Assembly (NCBI GenBank): GCA_937885645.1
Contig: CALABJ010000018.1
Coordinates: 141,380-205,379 of the forward strand
Direction: 5' to 3'
DNA: 64,000 nt
Origin: RGIG4097 sp937885645
Lineage (GTDB): Bacteria > Bacillota > Clostridia > Christensenellales > CAG-917
Shown piece by piece: positions 41,639-51,217 of this stretch (within the stretch, counting starts at the first letter, position 1; each line of letters starts with the position of its first letter). Both the position numbers and the translations under genes were made by a program. A model generated the notes under the pieces. That model was given only the letters and a program-made list of their open reading frames with translations. It was not told the DNA's origin and searched no databases.

Positions 41639-42784
41639 ATGAAACTTTCACTCAAACACAAAACTTTGATTTCTGTGGCGCTTTTTGTGGTGATTTTTGC
41701 AGGTCTTTTGGTGGCTGCAACCTTCACCGACCTTGAAGTCAGCCATATCCTCACCGACAAAGCCCTTCCTGACGGAGCATACCTTGCAGACGATTTCTTT
41801 GGTGTCTTCTTTGAAATCGTCGGCAGTGCCGCCATTTACGTGGTGATTGCCATCTGCGCCTGCATACTTTTCTGGTTTGCATTGAAGGTTGTCCCCAAAA
41901 AACCTTGGAATTATATCCTTGCAGTGGCATTTTTCGCAGCAGGTGTTGTTGCATTTTGGTTTGTATTCAGCGACATCTACAAGTATAGCATAGAGCACAT
42001 CTTGAGAGACGCCTACGTCACGGGCGGAAACGAGATGCTTCGCTATGACCTTATCCACGAACTTGAAGACAAAGGCGCGTTCATCGCAGTTGAAGTCCTT
42101 TGCGCACTTGCCCTCAACGCATTGTGCGTGCTCACAATGAAAAACGTCAAGGTTGAAACCTTGAAGAAACTAGTGAAGTTTGTCCTTGCATTTGTGGTTA
42201 TGGCAGTGGTGTCCAACGTCCTTGTCATGATAATCAAAGTGCCCGCAGGCAGAATGAGATACCGCGCAATGAACAGCACCGCAGGTCAAGCAATGGGTGG
42301 ATTTGACAACTTCACCAGATGGTATGTCATGACTGGCAACAACGACGTCTTTGACTCAAAAGCCCTCTTTGGTTATAGTGACGGCTTCAAGTCATTCCCC
42401 AGCGGACACACTTGTGCAGCAGGTATGGTGTATGCTTTCATTATGCTGATTGACGTCCTTGACATCAAAAAGACTTGGCAAAAGGCGTGCATTTGGGGCG
42501 GAACAGTGGTGGCAACGATGCTTGTGGCAATCAGCCGTATAGTAGTTGGCGCACACTTCTTCAGCGACGTCCTTATGGGTGGTACACTTGCATTTGTGTC
42601 AATGATCATCGCAAGAGAAATCTTCATTTGCAAGGGCGCACACTTGAAGGCAGTCTTTGGCAAAGGTTATCTAGGCGGAGACGACACCGATGACACCCCT
42701 TGTGAGTCCGAAGAAGAGCCCACAGAAGACGAAATTGCGGAAGCCGAAGCGGAAACCACCGACACCCCCGCCGTGGCAGAATAA
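41639..42784 (+). CDS. PAP2-family membrane phosphatase
   Basis: A 381-residue membrane protein with about six to seven helices and an acidic 45-residue C-terminal tail. The three PAP2 motifs are IIKVPAGRMRYR (a variant of KxxxxxxRP with Tyr-Arg in place of Arg-Pro), FPSGHTCAAG and SRIVVGAHFFSDVLMG. Such enzymes dephosphorylate undecaprenyl pyrophosphate or phosphatidylglycerol phosphate on the outer face of the membrane. ATG 41639 follows AGGAG; an upstream in-frame start is less likely because it would lie near the promoter. Confidence 0.88.
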   Translation: MKLSLKHKTLISVALFVVIFAGLLVAATFTDLEVSHILTDKALPDGAYLADDFFGVFFEIVGSAAIYVVIAICACILFWFALKVVPKKPWNYILAVAFFAAGVVAFWFVFSDIYKYSIEHILRDAYVTGGNEMLRYDLIHELEDKGAFIAVEVLCALALNALCVLTMKNVKVETLKKLVKFVLAFVVMAVVSNVLVMIIKVPAGRMRYRAMNSTAGQAMGGFDNFTRWYVMTGNNDVFDSKALFGYSDGFKSFPSGHTCAAGMVYAFIMLIDVLDIKKTWQKACIWGGTVVATMLVAISRIVVGAHFFSDVLMGGTLAFVSMIIAREIFICKGAHLKAVFGKGYLGGDDTDDTPCESEEEPTEDEIAEAEAETTDTPAVAE

Positions 42785-42809
42785 TCCATTTAGTCAACTC
42801 AAACAAAAG

Positions 42810-42836
42810 CCCACTCATAGAGTGGGTTTTTCTTTT
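42810..42836 (+). terminator. Terminator of the PAP2 gene
   Basis: CCCACTC-ATA-GAGTGGG then TTTTTCTTTTT. Confidence 0.88.
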
Positions 42837-42888
42837 TGCAATATGAAATAGGGCAGAGTAAATAGAAAAGTCAATAGGTTCAAAACGA

Positions 42889-42917
42889 TTGCAAATATAT
42901 CTTTTCTTTGCTATAAT
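42889..42917 (+). promoter_or_regulatory. Promoter of tRNA-Thr
   Basis: TTGCAA (42889-42894), 17 bp, TATAAT (42912-42917). Confidence 0.82.
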
Positions 42918-42927
42918 TCAAGAAGTT

Positions 42928-43003
42928 GCTGGTGTGGCTCAGTCGGTAGAGCAGCTGATTCGTAATCAGCAGGCCGCGAGTTCAAATCTCGCCACCAGCT
43001 CCA
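42928..43003 (+). tRNA. tRNA-Thr(CGT)
   Basis: Acceptor GCTGGTG pairs with CACCAGC, discriminator T, CCA encoded (43001-43003). Anticodon loop TTCGTAA in stem GCTGA / TCAGC gives CGT. T-arm GCGAGTTCAAATCTCGC. Confidence 0.96.
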
Positions 43004-43260
43004 AAGACAAGCGAAGGCTTGTCTTTTTCTTTTGTGGCGGATTTTGGGCTACGCCCTGTGCCTACGGCACGAACTCGCTATCCGCGAGTGGCGCTCGCCT
43101 ACGTGAGTAAACTCACAGGCTTCACTATTACGCTCATTTCTTTCGCTACAAATCTCGCCACCAGCTCCAAAGACAAGCGAAGGCTTGTCTTTTTCATTTG
43201 TGGCAGATTTTGGGCTGCGCCCTGTGCCTGTGGCACGAACTCTCTTCCTCAATTCAAACT
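43004..43260 (+). repeat. tRNA-Thr 3'-end echo module (locus B)
   Basis: Directly after the CCA comes terminator AAGACAAGC-GAAG-GCTTGTCTT (43004-43030). Next are GGGCTACGCCC, GTGCCTACGGCAC, GAACTCGC...GCGAGT then GGCGCTC, GTGAGTAAACTCAC, and the core TTCACTATTACGCTCATTTC (43121-43140). The last 47 bases of tRNA plus terminator recur exactly at 43149-43195, and the next 46 bases recur with a few changes to 43241, giving a 166-bp period. No gene is present in 43004-43389; short frames here are repeat-derived. Confidence 0.88.
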
Positions 43261-43267
43261 GTGTTTG

Positions 43268-43356
43268 GTATGTAATCGCGCAAGCGTATGTAATCAACGT
43301 GTCGCGTTGAATGGCATCACGCAATGCGTGCATGTAATCACCATAGGTGCATAAAT
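43268..43356. repeat. Hairpin string with YATGTAAT linkers
   Basis: CGC-GCAA-GCG, linker TATGTAAT, CAACG-TGTCG-CGTTG, linker AATGGCAT, CACGC-AAT-GCGTG, linker CATGTAAT, CACC-ATA-GGTG, linker CATAAAT. Linkers are 7-8 nt; stems all differ. The same linker type occurs in the tRNA-Glu module on the opposite strand. Confidence 0.82.
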
Positions 43357-43385
43357 AAAATCTCGCCGAGCCGACGAGATTTTAT
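43354..43385. terminator. Terminator of alkaline phosphatase gene (bidirectional)
   Basis: AATAAAATCTCG / CGAGATTTTATT with loop CCGAGCCG, four bases beyond the phoA-like stop. Confidence 0.85.
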
Positions 43386-43389
43386 TTGA

Positions 43390-44538
43390 TTATCTTGCTT
43401 TTCTGGGGTTTGCGATATAGTCGCGCATAATGTGGTTGAGCACTACGTTGTCCACCACGACGCCGGCGGAGTAGCTGTCTTCATTGAAGCCGTAAGCAAA
43501 GAAGTATACGTTTGCACCCGTGTGTCCGCCTTTGTGGAAAAGACCATTGCCGAAGGTGTCGCCGGGGTTGTAGATGAGCCCGCCTGTTTCGTGGTCGGCG
43601 GTGATGATGACAAGTGTTTCACCGTCTTGCTTTGCCCAGTCAAGGACTGCTTTCACGGCCTCGTCAAAACCACGGAGTTCATTGACCATACCGAAGAAAT
43701 CATTGCTGTGGCTATACTTGTCAATATGGCTTGCCTCAATCATCATAAAGAAACCGTTGTCGCTCTTTTGGTCGAGGTAGTTGATTGCGTACATACTTGC
43801 CTCAGCAAGGGTAGGGCAAGCGGGATCGTCCTCGCCATATTGATCGAATTTAGGGACTGTTGCAAAGATCTTTGCTGATGAATATTTGTTGGTTGTCAGC
43901 TCTGAAAGGGAGTTTATATACGTAAAACAGTTTGATGAAATAGCGCTTGTGCGGTTTGCGTCATAAAGGTCCTCATCGTATTGGCTGATATAAATATCCA
44001 CGTTGCTGGTGATATGACCGTTGAAAAGGTCGGTTGTATCATCGCGGTCATTGGCGTGTGATGCAAAGCCTGAGGGGGTTGCACCAACAATGCTTTCGGT
44101 TGCGATGATGCCTGTGTCCATATTGAAAAGTGAAGCAAATTCCACCATATTTTCAACGTTGGCGCCGTCCACTCTTGCCACTGAATAGTTGTCAGTTTTC
44201 ACACCGCAGGAAAGGGCGGTTGCCGCCGCAGCACTGTCCGTGACATCATTGTCACGAGAGTGAGTTGTCACTTCGCCACGGAAGGAGGACAAAGTCTCCA
44301 TATAGAGGCTGTCAAGATTGAAGTACGCTTTTGTTGCCTCAATATGCTCCATACCCATGCCGTCACCTATCATCATAATCACGTTTTTGGCAGAGCCGGT
44401 GAAGAGATTAGGTGAGGGGATATTGCTATAATCAGGGGTTTCGTCTGTGGGATTACAAGCCACAAAAGCAAAGGTGAGAGAAAAAATGCTGACCAAAGTG
44501 AGGCTCACAACCAAGATTTTCCAAAGTGATTTTTTCAT
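43390..44538 (-). CDS. phoA: Alkaline phosphatase, lipoprotein form
   Basis: A 382-residue exported enzyme with a signal peptide and lipobox FVAC near residue 28. Metal and catalytic motifs are MIGDGMGMEH (zinc/magnesium Asp), TDSAAAATALSCG (Ser nucleophile after Asp), SHIDKYSHSND, TADHETGG and HTGANV. It removes phosphate from many monoesters outside the cell. ATG 44538 follows AGGAGAAAC; an earlier in-frame start is not needed. With the 5'-nucleotidase and the giant phosphoesterase it makes a third extracellular phosphatase in the window. Confidence 0.93.
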   Translation of the reverse strand: MKKSLWKILVVSLTLVSIFSLTFAFVACNPTDETPDYSNIPSPNLFTGSAKNVIMMIGDGMGMEHIEATKAYFNLDSLYMETLSSFRGEVTTHSRDNDVTDSAAAATALSCGVKTDNYSVARVDGANVENMVEFASLFNMDTGIIATESIVGATPSGFASHANDRDDTTDLFNGHITSNVDIYISQYDEDLYDANRTSAISSNCFTYINSLSELTTNKYSSAKIFATVPKFDQYGEDDPACPTLAEASMYAINYLDQKSDNGFFMMIEASHIDKYSHSNDFFGMVNELRGFDEAVKAVLDWAKQDGETLVIITADHETGGLIYNPGDTFGNGLFHKGGHTGANVYFFAYGFNEDSYSAGVVVDNVVLNHIMRDYIANPRKAR

Positions 44539-44589
44539 AGTTTCTCCTGCGCACATATGCGAGAGCACACGGCGTGTGTTTATATTTTT

Positions 44590-44618
44590 ATTCTACAAAG
44601 TTTTATCTTCTATGTCAA
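44590..44618 (-). promoter_or_regulatory. Promoter of phoA
   Basis: On the minus strand TTGACA, 17 bp, TAGAAT. I see no clear direct-repeat PhoP box. Confidence 0.72.
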
Positions 44619-44686
44619 CATATCATTTACGCGTAGGCGAGATGGGATTTTAAGGATAAATTAATAAAAAATTTTTGCATAAAATA

Positions 44687-44715
44687 TTGACAATTGGCAA
44701 AACTAGATTTAGAAT
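44687..44715 (+). promoter_or_regulatory. Promoter of the hrcA heat-shock operon
   Basis: TTGACA (44687-44692), 17 bp, TAGAAT (44710-44715), with CIRCE directly after the -10. Confidence 0.82.
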
Positions 44716-44716
44716 G

Positions 44717-44743
44717 TTAGCAGACAGCGGTTGAGAGTGCTAA
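44717..44743 (+). promoter_or_regulatory. CIRCE operator for HrcA
   Basis: TTAGCAGAC - 9 nt - GAGTGCTAA, matching the 9-9-9 CIRCE layout. The right arm is perfect; the left arm has two changes from TTAGCACTC. It overlaps the expected start site. Confidence 0.88.
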
Positions 44744-44784
44744 CAGTGTATTTGACACCTCTGCCAAACCAAAGGAGAACAGCT

Positions 44785-45816
44785 GTGAAGGAACTTTCCG
44801 AAAGAAAACGAAAAATACTCCACGCGGTGGTTGACCTGTACATCTCAACAGGTGAGCCCGTTTCAAGTGCGGACGTCCAATCAAAGTATTTGCCCGACGT
44901 ATCCTCAGCCACAATCCGTGCTGAGCTCAGCGCCCTTGAAGCATTAGGTTATCTTGATCAACCTCACACCTCTGCAGGACGCGTGCCCAGAAAGGAAGCA
45001 TACAAGTTGTATGTTGGTGACCTTGGAGACGGCAACGCACTGACGGACGCAGAAACAGCATTCATAAGAAAGCGTTTTGAGGAGAAGCTTGGTGAAGTTG
45101 GCGACATAACCCGTCAAGCGGCAAAGATAATCAGTGACGTCACCAATTACACATCCTTCCTTGTGACAAAGAGCAATCCTCACGTGGTCATTGAGGAGAT
45201 AAAACTCATCTCCCTCAAGGGCAACAGAGCCCTCCTGCTCATAGTCACAGACAGCGGAGTACTGGCAGACAAGACAATAGACGTCAGTGAAGATATGAGA
45301 GGCGAGCATCTTGAAACCGCAAGCCATATGCTGAACAAGGTGTTTGCAGGCAAGGAGATCGGCGAGTTTGAGTCACTGAACTTTATGGAAGACATCGAGA
45401 TGGAGATGGAGTCCTACAAGGACATCTTCGACGAAGTGGTTGCCATCATCAAAAACTATATGAACAATCACAGTGACAACGTAGTTGTGGAAGGCGCTCT
45501 CAAAATGCTTGACTATCCTGAATACAACAACGTTGAAGACGCCAAAAATTTCCTCTCAGTCATCTCAGACGAGCAAAGTGTAAGCGAAATCTTCGGCTCA
45601 CAAGAGGACAGCATAGAGTTTTCAGTGCGCATAGGCAAAGAAGACAGCGGTGTAGATAAATGTGCCATCATCACAGCGGCCTACAAAGTGGGTGACGAAG
45701 TGGTTGGACAAGCCGGTGTCATCGGCCCCGAAAGAATGGATTATAAACGTGTCATTGGCGTGCTGGATTACATCAAAAACACTCTCAATTCAATACTTGA
45801 CAACAAAAAGGATTAG
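44785..45816 (+). CDS. hrcA: Heat-inducible transcription repressor HrcA
   Basis: A 343-residue repressor. N-terminal winged helix: LSERKRKILHAVVDLYISTGEPVSS, DVSSATIRAELSALEALGYL and QPHTSAGRVPRKEAYKLYV. The ligand/GroEL-interacting C-terminal domain follows. It binds the CIRCE site just upstream, giving autoregulation. GTG 44785 is chosen because AGGAG precedes it and V-K-E-L-S is the usual N-terminus; the longer frame would start inside the operator. Confidence 0.95.
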   Translation: MKELSERKRKILHAVVDLYISTGEPVSSADVQSKYLPDVSSATIRAELSALEALGYLDQPHTSAGRVPRKEAYKLYVGDLGDGNALTDAETAFIRKRFEEKLGEVGDITRQAAKIISDVTNYTSFLVTKSNPHVVIEEIKLISLKGNRALLLIVTDSGVLADKTIDVSEDMRGEHLETASHMLNKVFAGKEIGEFESLNFMEDIEMEMESYKDIFDEVVAIIKNYMNNHSDNVVVEGALKMLDYPEYNNVEDAKNFLSVISDEQSVSEIFGSQEDSIEFSVRIGKEDSGVDKCAIITAAYKVGDEVVGQAGVIGPERMDYKRVIGVLDYIKNTLNSILDNKKD

Positions 45817-45818
45817 AC

Positions 45819-46379
45819 ATGAAAGACAAAAAACAAAAAGCAGAATTGGACAAAGAGTTCAAAGTGGCAGAAGAAGTGGCTGAAAACGATGACCTTGGTC
45901 TTGACAGAGAAACCCTCGGCGACGACAAATACATCGAAGCCCTCGAAGAGAAACTTGGTCAAGCCATTGCAGAAAGCGTGATGTGTCGCAACCTCACCCA
46001 ACGTCTTCAAGCAGACTTTGACAACTATCGCAAGCGCAACTCATCAATCGCAGAGGAGATGAAGCAACTGGGCATTTCAATGGTGTGTGAAAAACTCCTC
46101 GGCGTCCTTGACAACTGCGACCTTGCAAGAAAATACATCTCAGACCAAAGCGCACTGCAAGGCTTCAATATGATGGAAGGACAAATCCTCTCCGCCCTTG
46201 AAACCTTTGGTCTTAAAACAGTTGAAGCAGAAGGACTTGAATTTGATGCCAAAGTTATGAACGCTCTTGAAAGAGAAAAGGTAGAAGGCAAAGAAGGACA
46301 AGTTGTAGAAGTTATATCCAAAGGATATACGTTGAATGGAAAATTGATTAGACCCGCTGGCGTAAAAGTGGGCTACTAA
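45819..46379 (+). CDS. grpE: Nucleotide exchange factor GrpE
   Basis: A 186-residue co-chaperone that releases ADP from DnaK. An acidic N-terminal tail is followed by a long helix containing LQADFDNYRKRN, the VCEKLLGVLDNCDLA helix and the beta domain ending VEVISKGYTLNGKLIRPAGVKVGY. Two bases separate it from hrcA. A small TCAGG-ACAT-CCTGA hairpin lies between it and the dnaK ribosome site. Confidence 0.96.
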   Translation: MKDKKQKAELDKEFKVAEEVAENDDLGLDRETLGDDKYIEALEEKLGQAIAESVMCRNLTQRLQADFDNYRKRNSSIAEEMKQLGISMVCEKLLGVLDNCDLARKYISDQSALQGFNMMEGQILSALETFGLKTVEAEGLEFDAKVMNALEREKVEGKEGQVVEVISKGYTLNGKLIRPAGVKVGY

Positions 46380-46418
46380 GAGAAATATATATCAGGACAT
46401 CCTGAAAGGAGAATAAAA

Positions 46419-48287
<1,869 letters not shown>

Positions 48288-48295
48288 GATTTACC

Positions 48296-48342
48296 CTTGA
48301 CGGCTACATTGTAGCCGTCAAGCACCATATACGAAGTATATG
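48296..48342 (+). other. Two hairpins between dnaK and dnaJ
   Basis: CTTGACGGCTAC-ATT-GTAGCCGTCAAG (48296-48322, 12 bp perfect) and CATATAC-GAA-GTATATG (48326-48342). No U-tract follows. dnaJ starts 10 bp later without a visible Shine-Dalgarno, so processing or translational control is possible. Confidence 0.65.
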
Positions 48343-48351
48343 AACTAGACT

Positions 48352-49512
48352 ATGGCAGACAAATCATATTACGACACTCTAGGAGTTTCAAAGACAGCCA
48401 GCGCCGACGAATTGAAGTCGGCGTATCGTCGTTTAGCCAAGCAATATCACCCCGACCTTTTTGCAGGCAAACCCGATGCTGAAAAGAAACAAGCAGAGGA
48501 AAAATTCAAGGAAATCAATCACGCCTATGACGTGCTTTCCGACCCTCAAAAGCGTGCCGCCTATGACCAATACGGCTCAGAAAACGGCCCTCAAGGCTTT
48601 GGTGGCGGAGCAGGCGGTTTTGGTGGATTCGGTGGCGGAGCAGGAGGCTTCGGTCTTGATATGGACGACATCATCAACAGCTTCTTTGGAGGCTTTGGTG
48701 GTGGAGGCAGAAGTCAATCCTCCCGTGCAAACGCACCTCAAAACGGCAAAGACATAGGCATGCGTATGACCATCTCTTTTGAAGAGGCGGTCTTTGGCGT
48801 TGAAAAAGTTGTCAACGTAAAGCGTGTTGAAAACTGCCCCGATTGTAAGGGTAGCGGTGCAAAGGACGGCGCTTTCAAAACCTGTCCTACTTGTGGCGGA
48901 AGTGGCACAGTCACCCAAACACAACGCACACCTTTCGGTCAATTCCAGACCTCAGCAGTATGCCCCAACTGTAAGGGCAAAGGCAAGATTGTCACCGACC
49001 CCTGTCCCACTTGCAAAGGTCAAGGCAGAATGGAAAAGACAAGAGAGGTCAAAATCAACATTCCTGCAGGCATTGACAATGGTCAACGAATCACCTACAA
49101 CAATGAAGGTCACGCCGGTAAAAACGGCGGTATGAACGGTAGCCTCGTTGTCGAAATCTCAGTGACACCTCACAAGATTTTCAAACGCAATGGCGCAGAC
49201 GTTATGGTGGAATATCCCCTCACTGTGGCAGAGGCAGCCCTTGGCATAACAATCTCAGTGCCCACTCTTTCAGGAAAGCCCGAAGAGTTGAAAATCCCCG
49301 AAGGCACCCAAAGCGGTACAATGTTCAAAATTAAGGGCAAAGGCATCAAGAAACTCCGCACCAAAAACGACTACGGGGACCTCTATGTCAAGGTGGTTGT
49401 GGAAGTGCCAAAGAGCCTGACACGTGAACAAAAAGACCTTTTGAAACGCCTTGAAGAAAGCTTTGAGATGAAGCAATTCCCTAAGAAAAAGGAATTCAAA
49501 GAAAAACAGTAA
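48352..49512 (+). CDS. dnaJ: Chaperone DnaJ (Hsp40)
   Basis: A 386-residue co-chaperone. J domain with the HPD motif in KQYHPDLFAGK, a Gly/Phe-rich stretch (GGAGGFGGFGGG), and four zinc-binding repeats: CPDCKGSG, CPTCGGSG, CPNCKGKG and CPTCKGQG. A C-terminal substrate-binding domain follows. It stimulates DnaK ATPase. The J domain has an extra segment between HPD and the next helix (FAGKPDAEKKQAEE), seen in Clostridia. Confidence 0.97.
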   Translation: MADKSYYDTLGVSKTASADELKSAYRRLAKQYHPDLFAGKPDAEKKQAEEKFKEINHAYDVLSDPQKRAAYDQYGSENGPQGFGGGAGGFGGFGGGAGGFGLDMDDIINSFFGGFGGGGRSQSSRANAPQNGKDIGMRMTISFEEAVFGVEKVVNVKRVENCPDCKGSGAKDGAFKTCPTCGGSGTVTQTQRTPFGQFQTSAVCPNCKGKGKIVTDPCPTCKGQGRMEKTREVKINIPAGIDNGQRITYNNEGHAGKNGGMNGSLVVEISVTPHKIFKRNGADVMVEYPLTVAEAALGITISVPTLSGKPEELKIPEGTQSGTMFKIKGKGIKKLRTKNDYGDLYVKVVVEVPKSLTREQKDLLKRLEESFEMKQFPKKKEFKEKQ

Positions 49513-49565
49513 AATCGCATAACAAAGGTTTTACGTATCGAAAAAGACAATATAAACATTTGATT

Positions 49566-50468
49566 ATGAAATATAAAACAATTTCAGTCACCACCAATCA
49601 CGACAGCGCAGAGCTTGTGTCAAGCGCAATGTTTGACGTAGGCGCAGAGGGTGTTTCAATCCTTGACAAACAGGACTTTTTGGACCTTGTCAAAAGTGAC
49701 GTCATTTGGGATTACGTTGATGAAACAATCCTTCTTCAAAGTGACTCCGTGAAGGTGTCAACCGTTGTCACACCCGATGACACCGACTATGAAATCCGCC
49801 TTGAAAATCGTCTTGGAGAGATGAAGGAATACGGCGTGGTTTATGGTGAAATCGTGGTTGGCGAAGTTGACGAGCAGGACTGGGCAAACGAGTGGAAGAA
49901 GTATTATAAGCCCATCGTCACCTCACAAATCACTGTTGTCCCCACTTGGATAAACTACACCCCTGCCGATGGTGAAAAGATTATGCGTCTTGACCCCGGT
50001 ATGGCTTTTGGCACAGGGGAGCACGCAACCACACGTATGTGCCTTGAACTTATGGACGTCAAAGGCAAGTCAGTCATTGATGTAGGCTGTGGCAGTGGCA
50101 TTTTGGGCATCGCCGCAGAGCTTGTCGGAGCAGACAGCGTCTATATGTGCGACATCGACCCTCAAGCCGTAGAGTTTGCCAAAAAAAATGCTTTGCTCAA
50201 CGGCGTGAAAGCAGTTGTTGAAGAAGCAGACCTCATTGAAGGCGACCACAAAGCAGACTTCATCTTTGCAAATATCACCGCGGACATTTTGATGCGCCTT
50301 TCTCGTTCAATAGGAAAGCACTTGAAAGATGACGGAATCATTGTCCTTTCAGGCATCATCAACACCCGTCTTGACGAAGTGATTGAGTGCTATGAAGGTG
50401 CAGGCTACGTCATCATAGACAAAGCGGAAAGAGAAGACTGGCGCGCCCTGAAACTGAAAAAGGCATAA
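49566..50468 (+). CDS. prmA: Ribosomal protein L11 methyltransferase
   Basis: A 300-residue SAM-dependent enzyme that trimethylates ribosomal protein L11. The N-terminal substrate domain precedes the Rossmann domain with LDPGMAFGTGEHATTRMCLEL, VIDVGCGSGILGIAA, CDIDPQAVEFAKKN and IFANITADI. ATG 49566 is chosen; no strong ribosome site is visible, so it may be read by coupling from dnaJ. prmA downstream of dnaJ is the standard Firmicutes order. Confidence 0.93.
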   Translation: MKYKTISVTTNHDSAELVSSAMFDVGAEGVSILDKQDFLDLVKSDVIWDYVDETILLQSDSVKVSTVVTPDDTDYEIRLENRLGEMKEYGVVYGEIVVGEVDEQDWANEWKKYYKPIVTSQITVVPTWINYTPADGEKIMRLDPGMAFGTGEHATTRMCLELMDVKGKSVIDVGCGSGILGIAAELVGADSVYMCDIDPQAVEFAKKNALLNGVKAVVEEADLIEGDHKADFIFANITADILMRLSRSIGKHLKDDGIIVLSGIINTRLDEVIECYEGAGYVIIDKAEREDWRALKLKKA

Positions 50469-50491
50469 AACCAAAATAGAAAATCACACTT

Positions 50492-51217
50492 ATGGAAATA
50501 CGCAGATTTTTTGTAAACCCCAGTGACATAAACGGCAACACCGTAACGTTGAGTGGTGACGAGTTTTACCATATGACCAAAGTCCTCCGCTACAAAGAGG
50601 GCTACAAGGCGGTGATTCTGGCAAACGACGGCATTGAGTTGCACTCAACCGTCACCTCAATCGGCAAGGACACAGCAACCCTCACCATTGATGAAAGAAA
50701 GGTTGTTGACGTGAAAAACGCCAAGGTCACTCTCTTTGCCGGGCTTCTCAAAAACAACAAACTTGATTTTGTTGTGCAAAAAGGAGTAGAGCTTGGAGTT
50801 GACGTAATCGTACCTTTCACCTCACAAAACACTGCGGAAACAAAATTCAATTTGGACAGAGCAAACAAGATAGCTCTTGAAAGCGCAAAGCAATGTGGCT
50901 CAGTGTATCTTTCAAAGGTTGAGGACCTCACCGACTACGATACAATGCTCAGTGATTTTGCTTCATTTGACAAGGTCATTTTTGCGTACGAAGATGAAAA
51001 GCAAACCCGAATTGCTGATGCTGTTGAGGGTGGCAAAAACGTTGCAATCATCGTAGGTCCTGAAGGCGGATTCACCCCGTTAGAAGTCCAAAAAGCAAAG
51101 GAAAACGGCGCAGAAATCGTCACTCTCGGCAGACGAATTTTGCGTGCGGAAACCGCCTCAATCGTATCCCTCACTCTCGCACTTGACGCCCTTCATGAAC
51201 TTGACTATGAACACTAA
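50492..51217 (+). CDS. rsmE: 16S rRNA m3U1498 methyltransferase
   Basis: A 241-residue SPOUT-fold enzyme acting on the 30S subunit. RRFFVNPSDINGNTVTLSGDEFYHMTKVLR is its PUA-like N-terminus (two adjacent segments), then KNNKLDFVVQKGVELGV, and the knot motif IIVGPEGGFTPLE and TLGRRILRAETA. It follows prmA after 23 bp and overlaps the start of mtaB. Confidence 0.94.
   Translation: MEIRRFFVNPSDINGNTVTLSGDEFYHMTKVLRYKEGYKAVILANDGIELHSTVTSIGKDTATLTIDERKVVDVKNAKVTLFAGLLKNNKLDFVVQKGVELGVDVIVPFTSQNTAETKFNLDRANKIALESAKQCGSVYLSKVEDLTDYDTMLSDFASFDKVIFAYEDEKQTRIADAVEGGKNVAIIVGPEGGFTPLEVQKAKENGAEIVTLGRRILRAETASIVSLTLALDALHELDYEH

Noticed and set aside
43019..43354. Overlapping frames of about 95-111 codons downstream of tRNA-Thr
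   Set aside because: They translate the tRNA 3' end, terminators and repeat modules; the repetition in the peptide reflects DNA repeats.
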